6,377 nucleotides of DNA from Chitinophaga pinensis. Lineage in GTDB: Bacteria; Bacteroidota; Bacteroidia; Chitinophagales; Chitinophagaceae. Location of the stretch: NCBI GenBank assembly GCA_943324055.2, contig CALPKD020000083.1:1-6377 (forward strand), given 5' to 3'. Positions 1-6,377 of this stretch are shown here, in pieces. Within the stretch, counting starts at the first letter, position 1. Every line of letters starts with the position of its first letter. The notes beneath the pieces are model-generated. The model saw nothing but the letters and a program-made list of their open reading frames with translations. It did not search any database and had not been told where the DNA came from. The position numbers and the translations under genes were made by a program.

Positions 1-77
1 GCGTGTAAAATTTTATCCACCAAGGTAGTTTTACCGTGATCGACGTGGGCGATAATAGCGATGTTTCTTATTTCCAT
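1..77 (-). CDS. typA: TypA/BipA ribosome-associated GTPase, N-terminal fragment (3' part off the left edge)
   Basis: Reading the minus strand from the ATG at 77-75 gives 25 complete codons beginning [20 protein letters not shown], and the frame is still open at base 1. This is the start of a translational GTPase. The segment AHVDHGKT (residues 10-17) is the G1/P-loop that binds GTP phosphates. The lead-in [19 protein letters not shown] is typical of TypA/BipA. LepA (EF4) normally reads AHIDHGKST here, and EF-G and EF-Tu have different lead-ins. TypA is a cytoplasmic EF-G-like GTPase that binds the 70S ribosome and supports ribosome assembly and stress or cold adaptation in the bacteria studied. 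The ATG start gives the usual TypA N-terminus, and a TACCTTTG promoter box lies 17 bp upstream. The gene follows the acyltransferase gene on the same strand after 76 bp but probably has its own promoter. Only about 4% of the expected ~600-residue protein is visible, so the name rests on this one motif. Confidence 0.88.
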   Translation of the reverse strand, partial: MEIRNIAIIAHVDHGKTTLVDKILH

Positions 78-94
78 GTACTGTTTTGAGGCTG

Positions 95-102
95 CAAAGG
101 TA
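95..102 (-). promoter_or_regulatory. Bacteroidota-type -7 promoter box for typA
   Basis: On the minus strand these bases read TACCTTTG, an exact match to the Bacteroidota sigma-ABfr -7 consensus TAnnTTTG. The box ends 17 bp before the typA ATG, so the leader would be only about 10-13 nt, which is common in this phylum. The nearest upstream TTG, a candidate -33 element, is at 127-129 with a 24 bp spacer. That is longer than the usual ~19-21 bp, so the -33 part is uncertain. Confidence 0.6.
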
Positions 103-153
103 CGCCGTTTACAGTCCTAAAAAAAACAAAAGGGGAAAAAGGATTGATAAGCC

Positions 154-1242
154 CTAAATTCTTATATATATTTTATATTTATCTAATATATAACCCAATA
201 GCCAGCAAACAAACATGAACGAAACTGCAAAAGCCATCGAAGCCCAATAAGGGGTAAAATAAGAGAATCCATGCTGGAAAATCCATTCAAATAGGGACTG
301 ATCCCCTACCTGAATAAGGTTTAAGCAAACAACTAATAACTCTGAAAAGAGATAAATGACCAATGGATTCTTGCCAAAATCTTCAAAAAAGCTGGAAAAC
401 TGCAATTGTCTCTGCAATTCGATTCTATATATTATGGTGCCTAAAATAATCATATCTAACCCAACGGTCAACATAACAAAGGAGCTAGACCATAAATTTT
501 TATTAATTGGGAATAAATAGTTCCACATAAATGCCAGGAACACAAAACCTGCACCCCACATAATCATAAGGGTTAATCCTTCATAGGTTTTCCCTTTTTC
601 TTGAATAAACCTTCCCACTCTAAAACCAATTAAAACATTCACAATAGCAGGCAAAGTACTTAACCAACCTTCTGGATCAAATGCAATCCCTTCGCCATGG
701 TACATATGATTTGCCCCCATAAACCAAGTATCAAATTTAAGCACTGCGTTACCAGCAATACTTAAAGGATCGCCAGGTGTACCAAATTTCATAGTAAGAT
801 ACCAATAGGCAAGCAGGATAATCCCAGATAAAATCATAATCACACGCTCATGCATGTAATGCGCGATAATCGATCCTATTCCATAGCATAAAGCAATTCT
901 TTGCAGCACTCCTAAAATTCGTGTATTGCCAATGGGCCCAGTAAAGGGGAACCAATACATTAAATAACCTAATAGAAATATTACGAGTGTTCTCTTTAAA
1001 ATTTTGAATACGACAGTTGAATTATTCTCTTTTTCCCATTTAGGAAGTACAAAGCTCATCGAATTACCGACTGCAAATAAAAAGGAAGGGAATACCAAAT
1101 CCGCTGGCGTAAAACCATTCCAACTAGCATGCAAGAATGGGGCAAAAGTGCTAGCAGGGTCACCTGGTGTATTCACAATGATCATCAAGCAAATTGTCAT
1201 ACCTCTAAATACATCGAGGGATAGAAATCTTTGGTTAGACAT
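154..1242 (-). CDS. DUF5009/HGSNAT-like transmembrane acyltransferase
   Basis: A 362-residue polytopic inner-membrane protein with about ten hydrophobic segments. It resembles predicted bacterial acyltransferases related to the catalytic part of human heparan-alpha-glucosaminide N-acetyltransferase (HGSNAT, COG4299/DUF5009; NagX-like). Visible family signatures are SLDVFRGMTI (8-17), IIVNTPGD (21-28), HASWNGFTPADLVFP (38-52), RILGVLQRIALCY (108-120), FDPEGWLSTLPAI (188-200), LWSSSFVMLTVGLD (250-263) and GKNPLVIYLFSE (290-301). Asn24 and His38 align with human Asn258 and His269, the latter being the proposed catalytic histidine. HGSNAT moves an acetyl group from cytosolic acetyl-CoA to a terminal glucosamine across the membrane; an amino-sugar or glycan substrate in this bacterium is inference. 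The length is normal for bacterial members. The ATG at 1242 puts the family's N-terminal FRG motif at residues 12-14 and has no Shine-Dalgarno. It lies upstream of typA on the same strand and is divergent from the hydrolase gene. Confidence 0.85.
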   Translation of the reverse strand: MSNQRFLSLDVFRGMTICLMIIVNTPGDPASTFAPFLHASWNGFTPADLVFPSFLFAVGNSMSFVLPKWEKENNSTVVFKILKRTLVIFLLGYLMYWFPFTGPIGNTRILGVLQRIALCYGIGSIIAHYMHERVIMILSGIILLAYWYLTMKFGTPGDPLSIAGNAVLKFDTWFMGANHMYHGEGIAFDPEGWLSTLPAIVNVLIGFRVGRFIQEKGKTYEGLTLMIMWGAGFVFLAFMWNYLFPINKNLWSSSFVMLTVGLDMIILGTIIYRIELQRQLQFSSFFEDFGKNPLVIYLFSELLVVCLNLIQVGDQSLFEWIFQHGFSYFTPYWASMAFAVSFMFVCWLLGYILDKYKIYIRI

Positions 1243-1325
1243 GGCTTCGTTTTAGGCAATCAAGGTACGCAAAATATTTTTTATGGGATATGTAAAATAG
1301 TTAGCTTTAATACAAATTATACTTT
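1243..1325. promoter_or_regulatory. Divergent intergenic region with candidate promoters
   Basis: These 83 AT-rich bases separate the start codons of the minus-strand acyltransferase and the plus-strand hydrolase, so both promoters are expected here. For the acyltransferase, minus-strand TACCTTG at 1261-1267 is one T short of TAnnTTTG and ends 18 bp before the ATG. It shares the 9-mer GCGTACCTT with the typA promoter at nearly the same distance from its start. For the hydrolase, TAGCTTTA at 1302-1309 matches seven of eight consensus positions and ends 16 bp before the ATG. No convincing -33 TTG is visible for either, and I see no clear operator palindrome. Confidence 0.35.
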
Positions 1326-2303
1326 ATGCGTGCTTTAAAAATCATACTAGTGCTCACTATTTCACTAGTCGTCCTCTATTTTATGGGACCTAAGCCCAAT
1401 AAGCCAGTTTTTGATAATGTACTTCCTTTGGTTGGGAATAACGTGAGTAACTATGTGGACTCCAACGAAAAAACACATCGGCTTAAACCAAACAACGAAG
1501 CAAAAATAATTTGGACAGATAGTACGCATCAGCCTACCGAATACGCAATTGTTTACTTGCCTGGCTTTAGTGCAAGCCAAATGGAAGGAGATCCGGTACA
1601 TCAACAAATTGCAAAAAAGTTTAAATGCAATTTATACTTAGCGAGACTCGCAGAACACGGGATTGACACAACCGAAGAAATGATAAATCTTACTGCTGAA
1701 AAATATTGGGAGTCTGCAAAGCAAGCTTATGCAATTGGAAAAAAAATTGGCAAAAAGGTAATTGTAATGAGTACTTCAACAGGAGGCACCTTATCCCTAC
1801 AACTAGCAGCTAGTTTTCCCGAAATCGCAGGACTCGTTATGTACTCACCTAATATTGAAGTCAATAACCCTGCTGCTCCCCTTTTAAACAATCCTTGGGG
1901 CTTACAAATTGGCCGGTTGGTAAAAAAAGGAAAGTATGTAAATGTGATGTATACCGACTCCGCATATCCAAAATATTGGAACACACATTATAGACTCGAA
2001 GCTGTTGTTGCATTGCAAAATTTAATGGAAGCAACTATGAACGAAGATTTATTTAAAAAAATAAACCAACCCGTATTGGCACTATATTATTATAAAGATG
2101 AAGCACATCAGGACAACGTGGTTAAAGTAAGTGCAATTCAAAAAATGTTTGCGCGTATTGCAACCCCAGATAGTTTAAAAATATTAAAGGCGATGCCTAA
2201 TACAGGCAACCATGTTTTAGCATCTCCAATTTTATCAAAGGACGTACTTGGTGTAGAAAAAGAAACGGAAGCATTTATTGCTTCGAAAATTATAAAAAAT
2301 TAG
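1326..2303 (+). CDS. Membrane-anchored or exported alpha/beta hydrolase (esterase/lipase-like)
   Basis: A 325-residue alpha/beta-hydrolase-fold protein. Residues 5-20 form a hydrophobic N-terminal segment after two basic residues, with no lipobox cysteine, suggesting a signal anchor or signal peptide that places the enzyme in the periplasm. The core has an oxyanion-type strand-loop VYLPGFSAS (76-84) and ARLAEHG (106-112), which corresponds to the PRLxGHG stretch of carboxylesterase/monoglyceride-lipase relatives. The nucleophile elbow is STSTGG (149-154) with Ser151 as probable nucleophile. The probable acid is Asp263 in EAHQDNVV (Asp258 is an alternative), and the probable base is His296 in NTGNHVLASP. 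The elbow has Ser where the usual GxSxG has its first Gly. The substrate cannot be told from sequence. The ATG is chosen because it begins the basic-hydrophobic leader; no Shine-Dalgarno is visible. It is divergent from the acyltransferase gene, and its stop lies 3 bp before a strong terminator, so it is probably monocistronic. Confidence 0.8.
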   Translation: MRALKIILVLTISLVVLYFMGPKPNKPVFDNVLPLVGNNVSNYVDSNEKTHRLKPNNEAKIIWTDSTHQPTEYAIVYLPGFSASQMEGDPVHQQIAKKFKCNLYLARLAEHGIDTTEEMINLTAEKYWESAKQAYAIGKKIGKKVIVMSTSTGGTLSLQLAASFPEIAGLVMYSPNIEVNNPAAPLLNNPWGLQIGRLVKKGKYVNVMYTDSAYPKYWNTHYRLEAVVALQNLMEATMNEDLFKKINQPVLALYYYKDEAHQDNVVKVSAIQKMFARIATPDSLKILKAMPNTGNHVLASPILSKDVLGVEKETEAFIASKIIKN

Positions 2304-2306
2304 TCT

Positions 2307-2343
2307 AAAAAAAAGCCTTCCCGATTTATCGGGAAGGCTTTTT
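2307..2343. terminator. Bidirectional Rho-independent terminator
   Basis: Bases 2310-2324 and 2329-2343 form a perfect 15 bp inverted repeat around a TTTA loop (2325-2328). The GC-rich core is GCCTTCCCGA / TCGGGAAGGC. On the plus strand the core is followed by five Ts, ending the hydrolase transcript whose stop is at 2301-2303. On the minus strand it is followed by eight Ts (complement of the A run 2307-2314), ending the RND transcript whose stop is at 2362-2364. The symmetry and the convergent flanking genes support use in both directions. Confidence 0.92.
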
Positions 2344-2361
2344 AAATAATAGTAACATTCA

Positions 2362-5300
2362 CTAATTCACGTGACGTTTGTGCTTGCTTGATAAATAGGT
2401 ATATACTGCAGGGATTACAAATAAGGTAAGCATTAAGGAAAATAAAAGTCCTCCCACCACTACGGTTCCCAATGGCTTACGACTTGTTGCTGCAGCACCT
2501 AAGCTAATCGCAATAGGCATCGCTCCTAAAGCAGTCGCTAAAGTTGTCATCAAGATAGGACGCAACCTTTGTGAAGCAGCTTCTAACACAGCGGCTTTAA
2601 TGTCCAATCCAGACTCTCTCTTTTTATTCGCAAATTCCACAATCAAAATTCCATTCTTTGTCACTAAGCCAATTAGCATGATAATTCCAATTTGAGAGAA
2701 TATGTTTAAGGTTTGATTGAATAACCATAAGCATAATAATGCACCTGCTATTGCTAACGGTACGGTAACCATTATAATAAATGGATCAGTGAAACTTTCA
2801 AACTGAGCAGCCAATACTAAATAAATCAAAATCAATGCAAGCAGTAATGCTTGTGAAGTATTCGAAGCACTTTCTTTAAAATCTCTTGACGGACCACTTA
2901 AGGCAGTTTGGAAAGATTCATCTAGTTGAGATTTAGCAATTGCTTCCATCGCTTTTACGCCATCCCCAATTGTCTTGCCTTCTGCCAAAGAGGCGGAAAC
3001 GGTAGCAGAATTAAAACGGTTATAGTGATATAAATTAGGAGGATTGCTATTTTCTTGAATACTAAGTACGCTTGAAATTGGAATACTTTCCCCTCTACTA
3101 TTTCTAATATACAATTTATTGATATCAGATGGGGTATTACGATCTGATTTTGGCACTTGGGTGATCACTTCATATTGACGATCATTCATAATAAAATACG
3201 CAGATCGGGCACCGCTAAATGCAGCCTGCAAAGCTTGTGATACATCAGCAGTAGACAAGCCTAAATCCTTTGCACGCATACGGTCAATTGTTAAATCCAA
3301 TTCAGGCTTATTAAATTTCAAATTCACATCTATGTTTTGAAAAGTCTTATCCTTTTTTGCTGCCTCCAAAAATGCAGGTAATATATTTTTGATTTTTTGG
3401 AAATCTAAATTTTGTATGATAAACTGTACAGGCAAGGAACCTCTTGATTGCATTCCCACCGATATCGTTTGTTCCTCTACCGAAAACACTCTTACATTTT
3501 TAAATTTCTTAAACTTTTTGTTTAAATCAGCTGCGATTTCGGATTGAGTTCTTTTTCTTTCATCGGGAGCTACCATGCCTAATCGACCAGACGCAGAGTT
3601 TGCTCCACCAGAGCTACTAAAACCAGGAACACTTCCCCAAGTAAATGCATGTTCCGGAATAGAATCCTGCATTAGCTTGATTGCCTTTAATAAGTCTATT
3701 CTCATATCCTCATAACTTGTTCCTTCGGCGCCCGTCATGGAAAAACGCACCGAACTTTTATCCTCCATAGGTGCTAATTCGCTTTGAATATTTTTTCCAA
3801 TTACAAATATCATTGCAATACATGCCAATACGATTACCCATGCCATCCAACGTACCTTCATGAATTTTTGTAACAAATTTTTATACCCGTTCTCCATGCC
3901 TTTAAAGAAAGGTTCTGTTCTTTCATAAAACTTCCCTTGCTTACCGTCCTTCCTATTCAAATACACGTTTAGTACTGGAGTAATGGTGAGTGAAACAAAT
4001 GCCGAGACCAGCACTGCTCCTGCCACCACCACACCAAACTCTTTAAATAAAGAGCCTACAAAACCTTGTAAAAATATCACCGGCATAAACACTACCGCCA
4101 ATGTGATGGAGGTTGAAACGACTGCAAAGAAAATTTCTTTACTTCCTTCCCTTGCCGCATCCTTGAGTGACAAACCTTCCTCTAGTTTTCTAAAAATATT
4201 TTCTGTTACGACAATACCATCATCCACAACCAATCCCGTTGCAAGTACGATTGCTAATAAAGTCAATACATTAATAGAGAAGCCTGCCAAGTACATAATA
4301 AAGAAAGTGGCAATCAATGAAATGGGGATATCAATTAATGGACGAATGGCTATAAGCCAGTTTCTAAAAAAGAAAAAGATGACTAATACCACTAATACAA
4401 ATGAAATAACAATCGTTTCTTTTACTTCAGACAATGCTTTTCTTACATTTTTAGTGTTATCGATGGGTACGAAAAATTCGATGTCTGATTTGTTTTGTTT
4501 TTTAACCTCCTCCAATCTTTTATAAAACTCATCTGCAATTTTGATTTGATTCGCGCCCGGTTGAGGAGAAATAGATAACATCACCACCGGAACACCATTA
4601 AAGTAAATACCCTGATCTTCTTGTTCGGGACCTAATTCTACCTTAGCGATATCTCCGATCCGCACAATACCATTTGCATCTTGCTTAATAATGATGTTTC
4701 TAAAATCAGCCTCAGACGTTAAACGACCTAATGTTCTAATAATAAATTCCGATTTGTTGCCGTAAATACGTCCTGCTGGCAACTCCACGTTTTCCTTATT
4801 TAACGCAATTTGTATATCATTAAAAGCAATCCCATAAGCGTTTAATTGATCCGTATTAGGAAAGATGCGCATTGACATACGTTTACCCCTAACACCCACA
4901 CTACTCACTTCATCTATCGTTTGGAAGCGTTGTTGTAAAACATTTTCGGCATACTCCGTTAATTCCAAAAGACCCTTAGTTTTACTCCTCAAAGTTAACA
5001 TGATAATAAAGTCCGAATTTGCATCGGCCTTTGATACCACTGGTGGACTACTAATATCTTCTGGCAAACTCCGAATAGCTTGACTTACTTTATCCCGAAC
5101 ATCATTTGCTGCTGTTTCCAAGTTGACCCCTAAATTAAACTCAACAGTGATACTTGAATTACCAACAGTGCTAGAAGAATTAATTGTTCTAATACCAGGA
5201 ATCCCATTAATCGCTTTTTCGAGTGGTTCTGTGATTTGGCTTTGAATTACTTCGGAATTTGCTCCAGTATAAGATGTTTGAACAGAAATAATAGGAGGGT

Positions 5301-5421
5301 CAATCGCTGGGTATTCGCGCAATGCTAAAAAAGAAAAACCTACTAATCCAAAAATAATTAGGGCTACATTCATTACGGTAGCAAGTACCGGACGTTTTAG
5401 CGAAAGTTCAGATATATTCAT
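2362..5421 (-). CDS. RND efflux pump inner-membrane transporter (HAE1/AcrB-like)
   Basis: A complete 1019-residue RND permease, slightly shorter than AcrB (1049). It is the proton-driven inner-membrane part of a tripartite pump that captures hydrophobic or amphiphilic compounds from the periplasm or outer membrane leaflet. The layout is canonical: TM1 near 11-32, a large periplasmic porter/docking loop (~33-335), TM2-TM6 (~336-486), TM7 (~525-543), a second periplasmic loop (~545-855) and TM8-TM12 (~856-1008). The proton-relay residues are present: Asp400 and Asp401 in TM4 (GLVVDDGIVVTEN), Lys922 in TM10 (GLVTKNGILIVEF) and Arg954 in QRLRPILMTT, matching AcrB Asp407, Asp408, Lys940 and Arg971. 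This favours a drug/solvent HAE1 pump over a metal-exporting CusA type, but the actual substrate is unknown. The start MNISELSLKRPVLATV is typical of the family. The adaptor gene ends 22 bp upstream, so the two are probably co-transcribed; a terminator follows. Confidence 0.95.
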   Translation of the reverse strand: MNISELSLKRPVLATVMNVALIIFGLVGFSFLALREYPAIDPPIISVQTSYTGANSEVIQSQITEPLEKAINGIPGIRTINSSSTVGNSSITVEFNLGVNLETAANDVRDKVSQAIRSLPEDISSPPVVSKADANSDFIIMLTLRSKTKGLLELTEYAENVLQQRFQTIDEVSSVGVRGKRMSMRIFPNTDQLNAYGIAFNDIQIALNKENVELPAGRIYGNKSEFIIRTLGRLTSEADFRNIIIKQDANGIVRIGDIAKVELGPEQEDQGIYFNGVPVVMLSISPQPGANQIKIADEFYKRLEEVKKQNKSDIEFFVPIDNTKNVRKALSEVKETIVISFVLVVLVIFFFFRNWLIAIRPLIDIPISLIATFFIMYLAGFSINVLTLLAIVLATGLVVDDGIVVTENIFRKLEEGLSLKDAAREGSKEIFFAVVSTSITLAVVFMPVIFLQGFVGSLFKEFGVVVAGAVLVSAFVSLTITPVLNVYLNRKDGKQGKFYERTEPFFKGMENGYKNLLQKFMKVRWMAWVIVLACIAMIFVIGKNIQSELAPMEDKSSVRFSMTGAEGTSYEDMRIDLLKAIKLMQDSIPEHAFTWGSVPGFSSSGGANSASGRLGMVAPDERKRTQSEIAADLNKKFKKFKNVRVFSVEEQTISVGMQSRGSLPVQFIIQNLDFQKIKNILPAFLEAAKKDKTFQNIDVNLKFNKPELDLTIDRMRAKDLGLSTADVSQALQAAFSGARSAYFIMNDRQYEVITQVPKSDRNTPSDINKLYIRNSRGESIPISSVLSIQENSNPPNLYHYNRFNSATVSASLAEGKTIGDGVKAMEAIAKSQLDESFQTALSGPSRDFKESASNTSQALLLALILIYLVLAAQFESFTDPFIIMVTVPLAIAGALLCLWLFNQTLNIFSQIGIIMLIGLVTKNGILIVEFANKKRESGLDIKAAVLEAASQRLRPILMTTLATALGAMPIAISLGAAATSRKPLGTVVVGGLLFSLMLTLFVIPAVYTYLSSKHKRHVN

Positions 5422-5443
5422 CTATGTAATGCGTTTTTAAAAC

Positions 5444-6377
5444 CTACTTTTTAATATTAACTAGTGAAATAGTCTTGCCAATTTTTAATACACTACCGTC
5501 TCTCACATACAACATGCCAGCAACTACAATGCTATCTCCAGCGGTTAAACCACTTGTGATTTCCACCGCAGATTCAGTTCTATAGCCTGTTTCTACATTT
5601 ACAAATTTAGCTTGGCCATTTTTCACCAACACCACTTGCTTATTTTTAGAATCAGGAATGATAATATTAGACGGGACCATGATACTTGGCTTTTGCTTGC
5701 TTTCGCCTAAGTACACTTTGGCATAGGCCCCTGGCAATAATTTACCTTTTAATGACGCACGTACTTTAATATTCCTTGTACTAGCAATTACTTGCGGCTC
5801 AATTGCAATAATCACTGCGTTTAATTTAACAGCTTCATTTCCACTTCCAACTACCGTTATATTTTTGCCAACGTTGACATATGACTGGTTTGCCTCAGGT
5901 AAGGTAAAATCTACTTTTAGTTGATCTACTTTTTGAATCGTAACAATAGTGGTCGTACTATTAATAAATGCCCCGACGCTTATTTGTCTTAATCCTAGTT
6001 GACCAGCAAATGGTGCTTTAATTACAGTCTTATCAATTAATGACTGCGTATAGGCCATGTCTGCTTTTAAGCTTTTAACTTGTTGTAATGAAATATCATA
6101 ATCACTTTGATTAATACCTCTCACATTTAACAACTGCTTGTTTCGTTGCTCATTTATTTGTGCTAATTCTAATTGCACTTTTATCTTCTCTAATTGTGCT
6201 TGCAAGTCAGCATCATTTAATTTAGCCAAAACAGTGCCGGCTTTCACAAATTTTCCTTCTGGAATTTGCAAAAACACAACTCTCCCATTAATTTCTGGGT
6301 GAATTTCAACGAAATCATTTGCCAAAACAGTGCCATTTGCTTCAATCAGCTTTTCTACTTTTTGCGCAACTGCAATA
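5444..6377 (-). CDS. RND periplasmic adaptor (membrane fusion protein), N-terminus off the right edge
   Basis: The minus-strand frame is open from base 6377 to the TAG at 5446-5444, giving 310 visible residues. A TTG codon at 6325 could be taken as a start, but 17 in-frame codons before it (IAVAQKVEKLIEANGTV) read as normal adaptor sequence, so the true start, signal peptide or lipobox are outside the window. In fragment numbering the order is: first half of the lipoyl domain (~26-54, PEINGRV and EGKFVKAGTVLAKL), an alpha-helical hairpin (~55-117) rich in Gln, Leu and Lys, the second lipoyl half (~120-148, IKAPFAGQLG), a beta-barrel (~150-225), and a membrane-proximal domain (~230-300) with GLTAGDSIVVAGM. 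Such HlyD/AcrA-type proteins bridge the RND pump and an outer-membrane channel in the periplasm. The short hairpin (about 30 residues per arm) fits AcrA-like or shorter adaptors. The gene precedes the RND gene by 22 bp, and the promoter lies off the window. Confidence 0.93.
   Translation of the reverse strand, partial: IAVAQKVEKLIEANGTVLANDFVEIHPEINGRVVFLQIPEGKFVKAGTVLAKLNDADLQAQLEKIKVQLELAQINEQRNKQLLNVRGINQSDYDISLQQVKSLKADMAYTQSLIDKTVIKAPFAGQLGLRQISVGAFINSTTTIVTIQKVDQLKVDFTLPEANQSYVNVGKNITVVGSGNEAVKLNAVIIAIEPQVIASTRNIKVRASLKGKLLPGAYAKVYLGESKQKPSIMVPSNIIIPDSKNKQVVLVKNGQAKFVNVETGYRTESAVEITSGLTAGDSIVVAGMLYVRDGSVLKIGKTISLVNIKK

Noticed and set aside
1..77. LepA (elongation factor 4) as an alternative identity for the left-edge fragment
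   Set aside because: LepA typically has AHIDHGKST at the P-loop, whereas this fragment has AHVDHGKTT with the IRNIAII lead-in that fits TypA/BipA better.
115..150. Minus-strand T-rich run, considered as a terminator for the acyltransferase gene
   Set aside because: No GC-rich hairpin precedes the T run, so an intrinsic terminator cannot be supported; some read-through into typA is possible.
157..200. AT-rich stretch with tandem TATATA-like blocks, considered as a repeat or promoter
   Set aside because: It encodes the C-terminus of the acyltransferase (Tyr, Ile and Lys codons) and has no regular period or clean inverted repeat.
1004..1255. An 83-codon plus-strand open frame
   Set aside because: It is antisense to the 5' part of the acyltransferase gene, whose family motifs are strong; no domain or promoter supports the shadow frame.
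1365..1984. Two minus-strand open frames (1365-1607 and 1727-1984)
   Set aside because: Both lie antisense within the alpha/beta hydrolase gene and show no conserved motif.
3983..4525. A 180-codon plus-strand open frame rich in Thr, Ser, Asn and Lys
   Set aside because: It is fully antisense to the RND transporter gene across TM2-TM6 coding sequence; its composition reflects reverse-complemented membrane codons and it has no recognisable domain.
4865..5083. A 72-codon plus-strand open frame
   Set aside because: It is antisense to the porter domain region of the RND gene and has no supporting signal.

Overview
This 6.4 kb window looks like ordinary chromosome from a low-GC member of the Bacteroidota. 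The protein sequences resemble Chitinophagaceae or related Sphingobacteriia, but the family-level placement is inference. Four observations support Bacteroidota: the genes lack recognisable Shine-Dalgarno sequences, a TACCTTTG box (matching the Bacteroidota -7 consensus TAnnTTTG) lies just upstream of the typA start, the HGSNAT-like acyltransferase family is common in this phylum, and the RND pump has a Bacteroidota-like sequence around TM2-TM4. I see no mobile element, CRISPR array, tRNA, rRNA or phage gene.

Layout: (1) Bases 1-77, minus strand, hold the first 25 codons of a TypA/BipA translational GTPase that continues off the left edge. (2) Bases 154-1242, minus strand, encode a polytopic membrane acyltransferase of the DUF5009/heparan-alpha-glucosaminide N-acetyltransferase type. 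(3) An 83 bp divergent spacer separates it from a plus-strand gene at 1326-2303, which encodes a membrane-anchored or exported alpha/beta hydrolase. (4) A strong symmetric hairpin at 2307-2343 is a bidirectional terminator between convergent genes. (5) Bases 2362-6377, minus strand, hold an efflux operon. A periplasmic adaptor (membrane fusion protein), truncated by the right edge, is followed after 22 bp by a full-length HAE1-type RND inner-membrane transporter.

Functionally, the adaptor and RND pump form two of the three parts of a proton-driven tripartite efflux system. The outer-membrane channel gene is not here: the pump gene ends at a terminator, so the channel must lie upstream of the adaptor (off the right edge) or elsewhere. 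The acyltransferase and hydrolase are divergent neighbours with no demonstrated link. typA is a housekeeping gene with its own apparent promoter.

I did not find a convincing novel system. The more interesting points are the conserved catalytic Asn/His in the HGSNAT-like protein, a serine-for-glycine change in the hydrolase nucleophile elbow, and a shared GCGTACCTT core upstream of two minus-strand starts. At the right edge, the adaptor reading frame runs past its apparent TTG start to the end of the window.
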